DNA of 64,000 nt, taken from Diploptera punctata. Lineage: Eukaryota; Arthropoda; Insecta; Blattodea; Blaberidae. How positions within the stretch are numbered: the stretch's first letter is position 1; the number at the start of each line of letters is the position of its first letter. Below the pieces are notes generated by a model that was not told the origin of the DNA, ran no database searches, and saw only the letters and a list, made by a program, of their open reading frames with translations. The position numbers and the translations under genes were made by a program. The stretch is from contig JASPKZ010004957.1 in the NCBI GenBank assembly GCA_030220185.1, positions 1-64,000 on the forward strand, in the 5' to 3' direction. Of this stretch, positions 33,972 through 46,239 are shown one piece after another.

Positions 33972-36582
33972 TCATCATCATCATCATCATCACTCCAAGG
34001 ATTAGGCAATTGCCCGTTCCGACTTCATATTGCATCAGCCCAACGTCTTCTAGGTCTTCCAACATCACGCCTTCCTCTTGCTTGATAATTTCTGGCTAAC
34101 AATGGATATCTCTCCTTGCTCATTCCATCCATGTGATCAATCCATTTCTGTCTGTAATTCGTGACTTTATCCAATAAAGGCTGTACTTTCAATTCTTCTC
34201 TTATATCCTCATTTCTTATTCTATCAAGTCTTGTACATCCTTTTACTTGTCTTAGGAACCGCATCTCTGCCGTCTGTATTCTATCCTTCTGTCTTTTCAC
34301 TGGAGCCCAAGTTTCACATCCATACAATATTGTGGGAACCGCCATAACATTATACATTTTTATCTTGGTTTCTTTTCTAATTTTATTTTTGAATGTTCTC
34401 TGTATTGTTCCACACACCGTCTGAAATTTATTTATTTTGGAGTCAATATCTCTTTCCACATTGTAGCCAACATCACAGCCCAAATATTTGAAACTAGACA
34501 CCTGTTCTATACTTTGATTTTCTAAAATAATTTTGGTTCTCACTGGATCTCTTCCTCTAAAAGCCATGGTCTTCGTTTTCCTTACAGAAATTTTTAGATC
34601 GTATAATTTACATATTTCATTTAATGCATGCATTGATTTCTGTAAGTCGTCTTCATTTTTCTGTATTATGATTACATCGTCAGCAAATAAAAGATTATTT
34701 ATGCACATTTTATTATCCATTCTTATTCCTGGATTTACTAAAACTTTCCATTTATTAAAATATCGTCTATATATATATTAAACAAAGTGGGTGATAAACT
34801 ACATCCTTGTCGTAATCCAGTATTTGTTTTGATTGCATCTGTTCTTTTGAATCCGGTATCTATAATTATATTTGTGTCTTCATATAATGTCTTTATTGTT
34901 TCAACAAGGCACAGCGGGTATCCTTTCATTCGTAATATTTCCCATAATTTTTGTCTGTTTACTCGATCGAAGGCCTTATCCAAATCTATAAATCCTATGT
35001 GAGTTTCTAAGTTATGTTCTCTTCTCTTTTCTATGAGTTGTTTCAGTGTAAAGACATTGTCTATACATGACCTTCCCTTTCTGAATCCACTTTGATTTTC
35101 ACTTATTATTACTTCTGTTATGTTTCTCAATCTATTATTTATTATTTTCGTATATATTTTGTAGCCAGTATTCATTAAGCTAATCCCTCTGTAATTCTCG
35201 CAATTTCTCCGGTCTCCTCTTTTGAATATATTCTTGACAATTGCTGTTTTCCAAGTGGTTGGAATCCCATAGGTCTGCCAACATATATTAATTAGATGAA
35301 GTATTCGTAGTTTACACAATATTCCACTATATTTGATTAATTCCATATTTATATTATCTAATCCTGTTGCTTTCCTATTCTTAGTGGTTTTCAAAGCCAT
35401 TTCTAATTCATTTATGTCTATTACATCAATATTTTCCACTTTTATTTCTTCCTCATTGTTCTCTTTTCCTTCAATTTCCTCCTTTTTCCAAAGTTTTTCA
35501 TAATGCTGGATCCATTCTTGTTCTGGGATTATATTCAATCTGGCAGAATCTTTCTCAGTCTGATTTAGATGTTTCACTAATTTATAACCTATTTCTTGTC
35601 TTCCATACATATCATGTTCTACTGAGCTTATAAATTTATCCCATGACTCCTGATGGGATTTTCTATATAATGCTTTTAGCAATTCTCCTTTTCATTTTAT
35701 ATTCTTCATAAGATTCTTCTGTTTTCAGTCGTAAGTATGTATGATATGCTTTTTGTTTTTCATTCACTGCATTTTGTATATTCGCATTCCAAGTTCTCAA
35801 GCCCTTCCTATTCCTTATTCTATTTTTCTTCCCTAATATCTCATTTGCTGTTTTATGTATTACATTTGATATATTTTCCCATTCAATATTTATATCTTCT
35901 GACGTCGCTATCTCTGATATATATTTATTCATTCTGCTTTCATAATGTTGTCTAATACTTTGATCTTGTAATAAATATATTTTATATACTTCTTCTTGGT
36001 TTCTTTTGTTCTTTATGTTATTTTCCGCCATTTAGCTATTATGTTTATTTTGCTTATCACGAGATAGTGATCAGAGTATATATCGCTGCCTCTATGTACT
36101 CTCACATCTTTTACCAAGGCTCCTAGCTTGTTGTTTACGATTAAATAGTCAATTATTGATCTTGAGTTATATCCACTTCTTGTATATTTATGTATGTCCT
36201 TTTTTCGGAAATAGGTATTCATTATTTTTAATTGATTATAGGCTGAAAACTGTCTCAAATCCTGTCCATTATCATTTATTGTTATTTCTCCATTATTTCC
36301 TATTACATTAGGTATAGGGACATTGCCTACTCTGGCATTTAAGTCTCCACTTATTATTAAATGATGATCTTTTGTATATTTATCAACTAATGTTTGTAAT
36401 GTTTTATAAAATTTTTTTGTTTCTTCTTTCTTGCCTTCCTCTGGGGCATACACAGCAATTATCATCATATATCCTCTTTCAATTTTAAATCTGGCTATCA
36501 GGATTCTTTCATTTATAAACTCATAGCTATTCAATTTGTTCTTCCATTTTTCATCTATTAAAATTGCTACTCCACACTGCGC
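33972..36582 (-). mobile_element. LINE B, longest LINE in the window
   Basis: The minus strand carries endonuclease, linker, reverse transcriptase and C-terminal domains in order, lacking only the start of the endonuclease. The 3' end is a GAT run (33972-33993) after AACGGGCAATTGCCTAATCC. A possible 7-bp duplication ACGGAAT lies at 33965-33971 and 36583-36589; it is short, so the boundaries are less certain than for other insertions. The plus-strand copy at 12794-13628 is a truncated relative. Confidence 0.92.
34025..36582 (-). pseudogene. LINE B ORF2: endonuclease-reverse transcriptase, frameshifted
   Basis: Four overlapping frames make up one protein. 36594-36013: APE-type endonuclease with IAVYAPEEGKKEET, ISGDLNARVG and SDHYLVISK, which carry the acidic and final Asp-His catalytic residues. 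36031-35663: linker. 35682-34738: ATGLDNINMELIK, SENQSGFRKGRSCIDNV, DLDKAFDRVNRQ (motif A) and GLRQGCSLSPTLFNI (motif B). 34720-34025: LLFADDVIII (FADD), FKYLGCDVGY, YGCETWAP and the end RRDVGRPRRRWADAI. Three single frameshifts separate the pieces and no internal catalytic loss is seen, so inactivation is recent. Confidence 0.92.
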
Positions 36583-36814
36583 ACGGAATATCATATTTTA
36601 ATTCAGGAGAAAAAATACTTTCAGAATCGCATATTTTTCTTTCTGAGGCAAAACAAAAAGTAGGCCTATATTTTTTTTGTTGCTCAGTGTAATCGACGTG
36701 ACATTTAGTCAGTTAGAATATTAGACTGCAATTCGAATCATCATCTGCTCAGGGTGAAAAACAGAACGGTTATCGCTTATGAGACGAACAAACGGTAAAT
36801 ATGACTTAATTATT
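36583..36814. other. No feature recognised
   Basis: Short unassigned stretch upstream of LINE B. Confidence 0.3.
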
Positions 36815-37335
36815 TTTTTTAGAAATGATGGACTGCGGCAGGAATTCCAGATCAACATTACTAATAGACTTGAAATACTGGAATTTTCAGATGAAAATGT
36901 GGCAACAGAAAAAAAACTGATAAAAGAGAGAATGGGAGACTACTACTACTAAATTTTCAGTATCAAAAAGTTTAAGTTTTTTTAGAGAAAAATAAGAAAT
37001 TATTTGATGAAGAATGTGCTGACATTGTAAAGGAAATAAAGCAAAAAATGAATTGGTCAAATTGACCAAATTAATTAAATTTAGAAAAACGGATAATGTC
37101 ACACGCGAGAACACTAGGTTTTTAAAGAGTAAAAAGAGGGAATATTCGGGAGAAAATATGAATAAAAAAGTTAAATTATTACTGTCATAAAGATACATGA
37201 TCCCAACCAATAATGGAAAAGATGCTAATAAAGTATAGAATAAAAGATAAAACCGTTCAGGATATGAACGCAAAAAATAGGAGCATCAGAGAATTATATC
37301 AGGAATTAGGATACAAGGAAAATGTTTCAGGATAG
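36815..37335 (+). mobile_element. LINE A-like linker relic
   Basis: Pieces LRQEFQINITNRLEILE, KKLFDEECADIVKEIKQ, NTRFLKSKKREYSGENM and KNRSIRELYQELGYKENV follow the region between endonuclease and reverse transcriptase in LINE A-type proteins. Many stops; assignment is by pattern. Confidence 0.55.
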
Positions 37336-37426
37336 GAGGGATATAATTTCAATTTTAAAATTTATACCTTATAAAACAGTAGTCCTCAACTAGAATAACT
37401 TATGTTATAAACGTTGTCATACCATT

Positions 37427-37471
37427 AAAATTCAAGGCCTTTGAAATACATGCTTCATCCTCAGGAATTCT
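37427..37471 (-). ncRNA. Hammerhead-like motif, left Penelope-like copy
   Basis: Minus strand: GAATTC, core CTGAGGA, a 14-base stem II region, CAAA in place of GAAA, GGCC, U-U, then GAATTTT pairing with the first strand over about seven positions. The G12 change would abolish cleavage, but the fold is otherwise kept. Confidence 0.55.
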
Positions 37472-37673
37472 TATGGCACTGAAATTATTTGTACATTTCA
37501 TACAGAGGGTTTTGGTTGTAGGTGTGTTCTCATTTAGCATACTTTTATTTTCTGCTTACTTGATAATTTCAACCTCTTCCAGGATATTGATTTTTTGTCT
37601 TGTTCTCTTTGTGGATTATTGACATTGTTTTATCTATTTTATTAAATTGATGGCCGGATTTTATATAAAATCA

Positions 37674-37937
37674 AAAAGTTTTAAAATAAGATTTAATGAA
37701 CATTTCTTAGACTTCATTACAAGAGAAGGAAAATCAAATGTTGCTGAACACATTTCAGAAACCAGCCATCAATTTAATAAAATAGATAAAACAATGTCAA
37801 TAATCCACAAATAGAACAATAGACAAAAAATCAATATCCTGGAAGAGATTGAAATTATCAAGGAATCAGAAACTAAAAATATGCTAAATGAGAACACACC
37901 CAACAACCAAAGCCCTCTGTATGAAATGTACAAATAA
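37674..37937 (+). pseudogene. Penelope-like C-terminal endonuclease fragment
   Basis: The frame reads KSFKIRFNEHFLDF, SNVAEHISETSHQF, NKIDKTMSIIHK, then an in-frame TAG (37812-37814), and goes on as INILEEIEIIKESETKN and ends MYK-stop at 37937. F-x-x-R-F-x-E-H, S-N-x-A-x-H...H and N-x-L-E-x-x-E-I-x-K are the spaced residues of the second half of GIY-YIG endonucleases as found at the C-terminus of Penelope-like reverse transcriptases. The GIY-YIG core and all of the reverse transcriptase are missing. Confidence 0.75.
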
Positions 37938-37963
37938 TTTCAGTATAAAATATAGCCTCCAAT

Positions 37964-38279
37964 CCATCCATCCATAGTAATTCTGCCTGAGGGCAGGTCT
38001 CTCACTGCAATCATAGCATTTCCATACTATGCTTTGCAGCTTTACTAGGAAATTATAGATGTGGTAGCTTCCCGTTGCTTTCCAAACCGGTGAAGGATGA
38101 TGATGATGGCCGGATAATTTTCGGGGACCGTTGGGCCCTAAGTTTCCTGACATTTGGTCTTACAGGTGAGGAAAAACCCCGAAAAAAAACTCACCCAGGA
38201 TCCTGTCCCGACCGGGAATCGAACTCGGGCCTGCTGCGTGACAAGGCAGCACGCTACCTCGAGACCACAGCGGTGGACT
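37964..38279 (-). mobile_element. SINE-A, tail-1, inside the Penelope-like element
   Basis: Complete inverted head (38205-38278) and tail. The target AATATAGC-TTCAAT is duplicated with small differences at 37949-37963 and 38280-38293. It is younger than the Penelope-like copy. Confidence 0.92.
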
Positions 38280-38363
38280 AATATAGCTTCAATGGTGTAC
38301 AGTAATATAAAATAATTAAAAAATGAATTTGATAAGTATAGATCATAATTTCAGTGCCATAAA

Positions 38364-38404
38364 AATTTCTGAGGATGGAGCATGTCTTTGAAAGGCCTTA
38401 AATT
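38364..38404 (+). ncRNA. Hammerhead-like motif, right Penelope-like copy
   Basis: AATTT, core CTGAGGA (38369-38375), stem II region 38376-38389 (weak pairing), GAAA (38390-38393), GGCC, U-U, then AAATT (38400-38404) closing stem I with five A-U pairs. Stem III is the palindrome AGGCCT. Stem I differs from the left copy, yet both pair, which supports the fold. Confidence 0.65.
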
Positions 38405-38490
38405 GTAATAGTATAACGACGTTTATAACAGAAGTTCTTATAGTTGAGGACGACTGTTTTATAAAGTACAAATTTTAAAATTGAAATAAT

Positions 38491-40611
38491 TTTAACTCTA
38501 ACGGTATTCAAGCATGCTTATTAAAAATATAGAAGAAACATAATTATGAATGAAAATGGAGAAATCTGTAGACGACTTGAATCAAATATTTATATCCAAT
38601 CTAAAATATAATTGTTTCCATTAGGTTGCGTATGTGTACTGTTGTGTATGTCATCCTTTTTTTAGAAACTAGCCATAGTGTAAGTTATGATATACTTTGA
38701 AACAAAGGCGATAAAATGACTCAGGACAATTAAATTAAACTTCTCTTAATGAGTGAAGTATACCAGGGATTACATAATTTTGTTAGGTGTAAGATTTGAA
38801 AATAGGATCTCCATGTACAAGTCACAAACGATATAATTTGAGCTAACTTCTAGAGCTAAATTATAAACGTATTATTATGTATTGTAAATTACTAATAATA
38901 ATTTTTAAGTGACTTCAATATTAAAAACTTCATAGAACAATTATAGAAACCGAAGATCCGAAAAATGTCCTGCGAGTGGGGAGGAAGAACTCTCTAGTAA
39001 AGGCGAAAGAAATTCATTATGGATCAGTCTCCCCTAAAATCAAGATTCCTGAACCTATTCTCGGGAAAAGAATGGTATGAAATTAACATTTTTGGAGCAA
39101 TATTCAAGTTTTCATATGTAGGGAATACATCGCATAAAAGGGAATTATCAATATTACTCCGGGGCTGCAAAATTATAAACGTATTCTTTTTTTTTTCTTT
39201 TCAAAAACGTATATAACTCATAATTTTTAAAGATAAATTCAAAATTCTTGCATAGCTAAGTTGATAAATTAGTGGTTTTTAATTTAATGTTCATAATTTT
39301 AATATTTTCTATAAACACCAGATATAATTAGTACATTTTAAAATTATTTTTGAAACAACATTTTAGTAAGTATGTGGATATTTTATTAAATAATTCCGAA
39401 TTTTAACATAAAAAAACCTTAACAGAGGTCTAGAAAATAGGCGTTCCAAATTTCATACATGGATATTTATTTGTGCTGCTCTACGACTGAAAATAAAACT
39501 TATGGAAAACGAAAACTAAATTCAGATGTGAATATGCACATAGGAACGAAAATTATTAGTCTACTATATATATATGAAAGGGTTTCCTAACTAGCCAAGA
39601 AGTAATTTTAAGCCAAAAAATGAAATTATGAAAATTGTATCATTCCAAATTATCCTATTTTCTCAAACATGTTTACAATCTTATTCTATAAAACTAAATT
39701 CGGGGCAGATTTCGTGGAAATAATGGGAAAGAAAAATGGGTGTAGGAAGATTTTTTTTCATTAACACCTCATATCACCTGAGTTGCAAATCAAAATTTAA
39801 CGTGGAACGGGCAGCTAATTTTGCTTTCATGCATCTCGAGATTCCGTACTTTAACATGTAGCAAATTTAAGATACGTGATACATGGGACATGGCTCTACT
39901 ATCCTTCTATTTTTACGCTTTGAAAAGATCAATCTACATAAACAGGGTTTGAACTCACGAACCTTGGATCCAAAGCCGAACATCTTAGGCATTAAATAAT
40001 TAGCACCGACGCAAGGAAAATTAAACACAGCTACTTGTAATATGGGATGTGAGGACCACAGGAAAGGAACATAATTTGAGAAATATAAGTTAGAGGTCGA
40101 AAAGACTGGAACAAAAAAGAGATGATTGAAAGCAAATTGTAAAGGAAACGAAAATTGCCAAGATCTATACAGAAAGAAGGAATATAAATGCCAAATAATT
40201 TTCTTATGATAAAAGGGGAACAATATACATTAGTTTCATGCTTTCTCTGCGTGGGATAATACTGTAGCCTATGCCAGCTTCCAACATGGCAGCGAAAATT
40301 GCTGCTTACAGTTTCTGCCTTTTTCATTTATCTGGTTAAAAGAAAATAGGCAATATCGTCCAAATTAAAGTCGTCCAAATCTGTGTTACTCCCGTTCGTT
40401 CTCGTAAGCGAGTGTGGCTGAAAGGGAGTACGGCAACGAGAGTCTCGTGTACCGGTAACAAGAGTTCGAAAATGAGAAAACTCGGGATTCTCGCAGTGAG
40501 TATGGAGGATAATGAAGTCATGAAGTATTCGTACCACATAAGAAATGTTTACTGCATGTAAGAAGCAGCACGTTTCTGAACAGGAATTCTTTCTTTTACG
40601 AATAAATATTT
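38491..40611. other. Longest unassigned AT-rich stretch
   Basis: Roughly 2.1 kb without a recognised repeat. Frames at 39019, 39867, 40031 and 40328 overlap on opposite strands and show no domain or signal peptide that I would trust. GC content rises near 40370-40480. Confidence 0.35.
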
Positions 40612-41045
40612 ATATTATTTTTTTTATTGCGGATGAACCCATGTAGGACTACGCAAAGTACTTAGAGGCGTTTCCTTTGAGCCCAAATTCCTTTCATTCT
40701 TTTGCTATGAGCTTGTTTTCTATCATCTAACCAAGTTGTTCCAGTTTTTTTCTTCGGTTTGACCTCTTGGTCAACTTGTTACTTATTCACTCTAATTCTA
40801 AATAGGGTATATCTCTGTTTGGGTTATCTTCTTTAGTAATTCCTGCCAATTTTAAGTCCTTTTTGACTTCATTAATCCACTTCATAGTATCCACTGGAGC
40901 TTTACTTCTGTTTTCGTAGAATTCCATTATCTGTTTCGTAAGCCTATTTGAGTCCATTCGTTTAATATGGCCATACAATTTTAACCTTCGTTTTCTAATA
41001 TCACTATGAATGTCTGTATATATTTTTACTTCCTTTTTTACTTCT
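40612..41045 (-). mobile_element. LINE F, C-terminal end
   Basis: The minus frame 40787-40978 reads MYGHIKRMDSNRLTKQIMEF, then WINEVKKDLKLAGITKED. After a frame break the plain motif KKTGTTWLDDRKQAHSKRMK and WAQRKRL-stop follow (40670-40760). The 3' end GTACTTTGCG... runs to a short A/T tail at 40612. This GTTW...HSKRMKxxW ending differs from the other LINE families here. Confidence 0.75.
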
Positions 41046-41050
41046 GAGTC

Positions 41051-41127
<77 letters not shown>
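41046..41127. repeat. (ATT)n microsatellite
   Basis: About 27 near-perfect ATT units. Confidence 0.95.
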
Positions 41128-42599
41128 TAAATATATATCTATAAACATTTAAAGCCCATTCCATATGAAAACGGCAAAAAAAAATAAAAAAAACTGAACT
41201 CGCATCTTCAAAACTTTACAATTTTTTATAGTGAAACATTATGGAGCACTGAACTCTTAAACTGAATTTTAAATCTCAGTTTGATATAATGTAATTAAAT
41301 GGTAATAGATTTATTGTATTTTTAAAAATACGCCTTTTGTTTGAAATAAATTTCTCAAAGTGAAACTGTACTTCCTGAACTTGAAAAGATAACCATATTT
41401 ATATAATTTTATGCACTAGGGCCTATTGTTTCAAAATTAGGACGCTGATATTTACATTTTTCTAAACGGCGTAAATTCAATTAATGTAGGCCTATATTGA
41501 CCATTTAATATAAATAAATAACATGGTATTCCGTACAACCAATTATTGTCTATTTTTTTATTGGTAGGTGGAAGGAAACATCATAATTCATAATTGTCTT
41601 AACAATTTCGCATGGAAATAAATTTATGTAAATTCGGAACATATGTTTAGTGCTGCCGGAATACATTCTATTTACAGAACTAAGTATATATTTATTTTTA
41701 CATGTAATGTACAGGCTGAAAAGTAAGGCTTGAAGAACGTAGGTTCCACCAACTAATTTATTTAATATATTCTCTTTATTTTTCACAGACATTGTATAGA
41801 TTATTTTCCTTATGAAGACTATTCATTGCTCACGGGAAATCTAATCCAACGGGACTCCCGGTCGCACTCGCTTGGATTCTACTCCCACGCATGCGTTTGG
41901 CATTCCCCTCTCATGCCAAATTCTTCCGTAGAAGCAACGAGACTGGGAAGCTCTTGGAGCGAGATTCGAATGGGAGTGAATGTGTGCTTGACCGACTCTA
42001 GTCCAAATATCTAGTGAATGAATAAGACCCGCTTTCTTGTCACTTCTTAACCGTTAGAAGTATATATATATATTTTTTTTTTTTGCGCAACGAAGTTTGT
42101 TTTACCCGTTTCTTTTGTAGCTGTTCTACTACGAATACTATATTATTCTATTACACATTGTCCAAGCTCTTTCAATAATCATGTTTCCAAATTAATTTCA
42201 TACTTTAACTTATGAATCCATAAATTACTAGGAAGTTAAATTGATAAAAAGTGGATTAATTTTAGTTTTTCAACATATTAGCCAATTCAAATACACTTGT
42301 GTCCAAAAACCTTGACAATAACTGCTATGTAGAAGCAACATGTCTACTACTTTAGGTTGTAATGTTAATACTAACTGTTGCTCAATCGATAGGATGAGGA
42401 CGAGATTCTCAGATAAACAGGGGCAACATCCCCCGTCTGTTTCTCCCTGTGAGGCGCCAACAGGACGACGTCTCTCTTGTCGGCAGTCCCCTGTAAACAC
42501 GGAACAGGGATGCACAAAAATGCGTGGAATACAAATTCAATCCGTAATCTATTGTCAAAACCTAATCAATATTTCTTAGATCTAATATCGTCTGTTTAT
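41128..42599. other. Unassigned stretch
   Basis: 41820-42010 is GC-richer with the motif ACGCATGCGT. Two opposite frames at 42270-42579 (79-81 codons) cover the same GC-richer patch and have no recognised domain. Confidence 0.3.
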
Positions 42600-42862
42600 A
42601 TTGTCAGCTAAATATGGATTTATTCGGGTAACAAAGAGAGAAGAAAGGTTACGAGTAGGCCTACTTGAGAATAAAGCGTCTAGATTATTTTATCAAAAGA
42701 GACGAATACTGTAGACAGGTGAATGGAAAATAACTGATAATAGGGAATTATATGATCTTTATTTTCTTCACCTGTAAGACGATTGTCAGGTAAATTTAAG
42801 GCCCAAACGATCCCCGAACATCACCAGGTCATCATTATCAGCATTATCATATTCACGATGTT
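42600..42862 (+). mobile_element. LINE A fragment fused to a SINE-A body fragment
   Basis: 42630-42765 encodes REERLRVGLLENKASRLFYQ, TGEWKITDNRELYDLYF, a decayed LINE A segment. It passes at about 42766 into CTTCACCTGTAAGACGATTG and AAGGCCCAAACGATCCCCG, the SINE-A body without head or tail. The junction is abrupt. Confidence 0.65.
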
Positions 42863-43819
42863 TAGTATGAATGGTGTGTTTCATCTTAATGTTGTGTTTG
42901 TCTTGGAGTAGGCCCTGGCATTGTGCTGGTCACTCATTCGGGGAGACTCTCCATTCTCTTGTGTGGTTAAAAAAATATGTATATGCTCCATAGTTAAAAT
43001 CCATTTCCCGACCGGTCGTGTCATTGTAAGGCCCGGGTGGGGCGTGGCAATTAAAATACCTGTATGGTGAGAGGTTAAATGCATTAATGTAAAGGTGGGT
43101 TGTTGGATGTGATGTCCCACGTTGTAGATATATGATTGTAATAATTTAGATCACTGTTATTTGCCACGGCACTGATGACTCCCGTTAGGGGAATGAGGAA
43201 AAGTTTCTTATGTAAACAAATAACGACACTTTGTTAACAGTTAAATTAAATCCTGTTTTACTAAAGTTTTCACTTCTGTTTAGATGAATCTTGTAAATTA
43301 TCAATAATTTAAAAGATTCCGGCTTAAATTAATAAATTTCACTTATAGAAGATTATTACTTTATATATGTAATGGATGACTATTTCCAACGGTCAATTTT
43401 TCACTCACTAACACTTCATTTTCACTTTATGGATTATTTATACTCCAGATAAATGATATTATTTTCCATATCTTTGACACCATTTTGTCAACGAATATCA
43501 AGAAATGAACTATAATTCTCTTATTTCTTGATGACCTGTAGTTTTACATGTCTGACTTCTTTCAAGTATTGTAGTTATCTTGTTGTTCTGAGAAAAATCC
43601 CATTTAATTTCTGTTATAACCTGGAAGTTCTGATTGGTCCAACTGAAAAGGAAGGAGTACTACTGACTGACTCCCATCCAATTCGTCTAATCCCATTTAT
43701 TTGTTTATAAAGTATATCAATTCAAATATTTAAATTATTTTTACACATTTTAAATCAGTTAGAAATACATCTAACTGTATTAACAGTTTATATTGACCAG
43801 TTTGAATTTTTTTATATAT
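42863..43819. other. Unassigned stretch
   Basis: A 79-codon minus frame at 42881-43120 is rich in His/Thr and unlike any family I know. No second copy in the window. Confidence 0.3.
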
Positions 43820-44099
43820 AAGTAAAGTGATCCCACAACAGGCCTCAGGAGGCCCTTGGGGTAGTAGGAGGTTAAGGCTCCCACTTTTTGTGGACAATCG
43901 GCACTTTATGTCAGCCGGGATGTCAGCCCTGCGTGACGGCCGCCTTTACCCCCAGAACAAGCGCCTGGTACTCATTTCCGTTAGAGGCTGAGTCGACCCC
44001 AGGGCCATAGTGCCGCCAGAGGGTTTGGGTCAGTTTAAAAATCCTGACCCCAACGGGACTTGAACCCTCGAGCCTCCGGCTTGTAGCTCAGTGCCATAA
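43820..44099 (-). mobile_element. SINE-B, head truncated
   Basis: The body and tail are well kept (CAGGCCTCAGGAGGCCC at 43841). The head stops at GCTTGTAGCTCAGTGCCATAAC, so the A-box part is missing. TTTGAATT occurs on both sides (43801-43808, 44102-44109) and may be the target duplication. Confidence 0.85.
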
Positions 44100-44165
44100 C
44101 AATTTGAATTCTCTAAATCAATCTTATTTCCATTCTTACTAGAAATAAACATAATCACATTTAAA

Positions 44166-44666
44166 TCTTAATACATAAAAATTACGTGTCACGTTGTTTG
44201 TCCGCGATGGAATCCTAAACTACTGAACCGATTTTAATAACATTTTGCACACTGTGTGCAGTTTGATCCAACTTGAGACATAGGGTAGTTTATAACTAAA
44301 TTTATAGTCGCATTATTTTTTTATTGCAAATTATTTGTTTATTATTTAACAAAGAGTTATAATTATCTTTCAGTTCCATACGATTCTAACACATGGCAGT
44401 GTAAGGTAATTTGGTAAGGTAATTGGTTTATTATTTAACAAAGGGAGATCCAGATGGCTGTGCTTTTTGTTGCAACCGCGAATTTCAATTGAATTGCAAA
44501 TATTGATTATTTCATAATTTAAGTGTGTTCAGTGTTTATTTTATTTTCGATATTATTAATTTCGTGTGTAAGTATTAGTTTTAAGTAATCTGGCTGAAAG
44601 ACAGCAACTTAATTTAATTTTTTAACGTATATCTTAGCCACAGCAACGCGTGGCCGGGACTTCTAG
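44166..44666 (+). mobile_element. Non-autonomous Helitron, 501 bp
   Basis: It starts TCTTAATACATAAAAATT and ends GCCAC-AGCAACGC-GTGGC (hairpin 44638-44655), CGGGACTT, CTAG, then T. The 5' TC, the subterminal hairpin, the CTAG end and insertion between A and T are all Helitron hallmarks. There is no Rep/helicase frame. It differs in sequence from the other four Helitrons here. Confidence 0.88.
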
Positions 44667-44684
44667 TATAAAATTAAAAAAAAA

Positions 44685-45340
44685 ACCTGATTATGATTAT
44701 ATGGGGATAAATATCCGGTTTTAAATGTAATGTAATGCAATAAAAATAAATAAGTTCCGTAGTTTGAGATAAGCAGAACATGTGGCTCGAATTGAGAACA
44801 TAATAAGGGCATGGAAATTTCTTGAAGGTAATCCAAGAGCAAACATCCTCAATAAATAAAGTATTCCCACTACAGGCCTCAGGAGGCCCTTGCGGTAGTG
44901 AGAGGTTAAGGCTCCCACTTTTTCTGGACAATCGGCACTTGATGCCATCCGGGTTGTCAGCCCTGCGTGACGGCCGCCTTTACCCCCAGAACAAGCGTCT
45001 GGTACTCATTTCCGTTAGAGGCTGAGTCGACCCCAGGGCCATAGTGCCGCCAGAGGGTTTGAGTCAGTTTAAAAATCCTGACGTCATCGGGACTTGAACC
45101 TTCGACCTTCCGGCTTGTAGCGCAGTGCCTTATCCACTACGCTACGGCGTGCCCCCCCCCTCAATAAATACAATAGGGAAATAATGAGATGGGAGAATAG
45201 CATTAACCATGATTTGAGAGAGATGAATTATACAGTGAATGACTGGAAAATATTAACCCAAGATAGTGATGTATGGAGAGCTTATGTTTATACGGTCATG
45301 AACTTCTGGATTCGATACTGCCAGTAAATTAGTTAATTAT
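44685..45340 (+). mobile_element. LINE A relic split by SINE-B
   Basis: The left piece (44685-44846) contains the DNA for WAGHVAR-like and WKFLEGNPR-like sequence. The right piece (45171-45340) continues with MRWENSINHDLREMNYT and the end TGCCAGTAAATTAGTTA. A complete SINE-B lies between them. Confidence 0.8.
44859..45158 (-). mobile_element. SINE-B with 12-bp target duplication
   Basis: Full head (GGGGCACGCCGTAGCGTAG in reverse at 45135-45153) and tail. CCTCAATAAATA is duplicated at 44847-44858 and 45159-45170. A run of nine C at the head end is longer than usual. Confidence 0.93.
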
Positions 45341-46239
45341 TTAATGTGGTTAATGATTCATTAACGTGTGAGATGTAACCAAAGAAGCCCTTTTATTAAT
45401 TGTTTCTCACTCGAAAAATTCCATCATCCATGTCAGATATCAAACCCACAACCTTTTGGGTCTAGAATAGTCTAAGATTTCCACGTCCTCCAGTTTGGCT
45501 AAATACATACGCTTCTTCTTCTTCTTCTTCTTCTCGTCCTATTTGGTCTGTGGCAAGTTCACAGAAATTAAAAGTCCTTCCATCTTTTTCTAAACAATTT
45601 CCTTCATCTAATCATGTCTCACGACACAATTATATCCGATGCTCTGTGTAATGCTAGTTCTTACCTTCTTTCTACACATTTAGCTTTTTCTTATTTTTTT
45701 CGTTTTTTATCTTACATATGCGGGGTTTAGTAAAAATTTCCTTGAAATATTAATTTAATTTGTTTCTAAAAATGTGTTCGGTATTTTTTAACGTGCTCGC
45801 TCTTGCCTTACAAGGGAACTGTCAACCATTGCATGTCGAAACCAGAGAAGCGTTGTGCTGTACCAAGGCACGGTAATTTTACAATATGCATGGATGGATT
45901 GGAAGTGGGGAAAAAAAGGAATTTGTTTGGCTTTCGCACTTCCGAGATATTTCACTCCAAATTTTTTATGTAAAGTTTATGTCAATTAAAACAGATAAAC
46001 AAACTCTAAATCCCCAAGAAAATAAAAGATAATTGTAAAAATTTCTTTTAAATTCATTCATGGAAAACTTCAATCATTTGCGACTTAAAATCAACTTCAC
46101 ACTACAAATGTTGCTGAATATCTGATGGTAGTTGAAGTTTTGGTTGATCATCTGTCATGTCACTACATTGGTTGCACATATGAATATTGTTTAAATGCGA
46201 GAGTTCTTGTATCAGACAAGATCAATTAATTAGGGTTTC
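45341..46239. other. Mostly unassigned; LINE tail at 45505-45615
   Basis: 45512-45534 is (CTT)n; with the adjoining CGTCCTATTTGGTC it is, in reverse, a LINE 3' end with GAA tail. The rest has no recognised feature. Confidence 0.4.

Larger units (their letters stand above)
37336..38490. mobile_element. Penelope-like element, inverted, interrupted by SINE-A
   Basis: The left part (37336-37650, minus strand) and the right part (37654-38490, plus strand) are the same 3' region in opposite orientation. Both hold the end of a coding region, a hammerhead-like motif and GTTGAGGAC, then an A/T-rich end (TTTTAAAATTGAAAT). The right part has about 100 bp more coding sequence. The flanks face outward. 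A SINE-A at 37964-38279 splits the right part. An adjoining inverted partial copy is a known habit of Penelope-like elements. Confidence 0.8.

Noticed and set aside
42270..42579. Overlapping opposite-strand frames in a GC-richer patch as a gene
   Set aside because: Neither translation shows a domain, and the overlap is the expected result of higher GC content.
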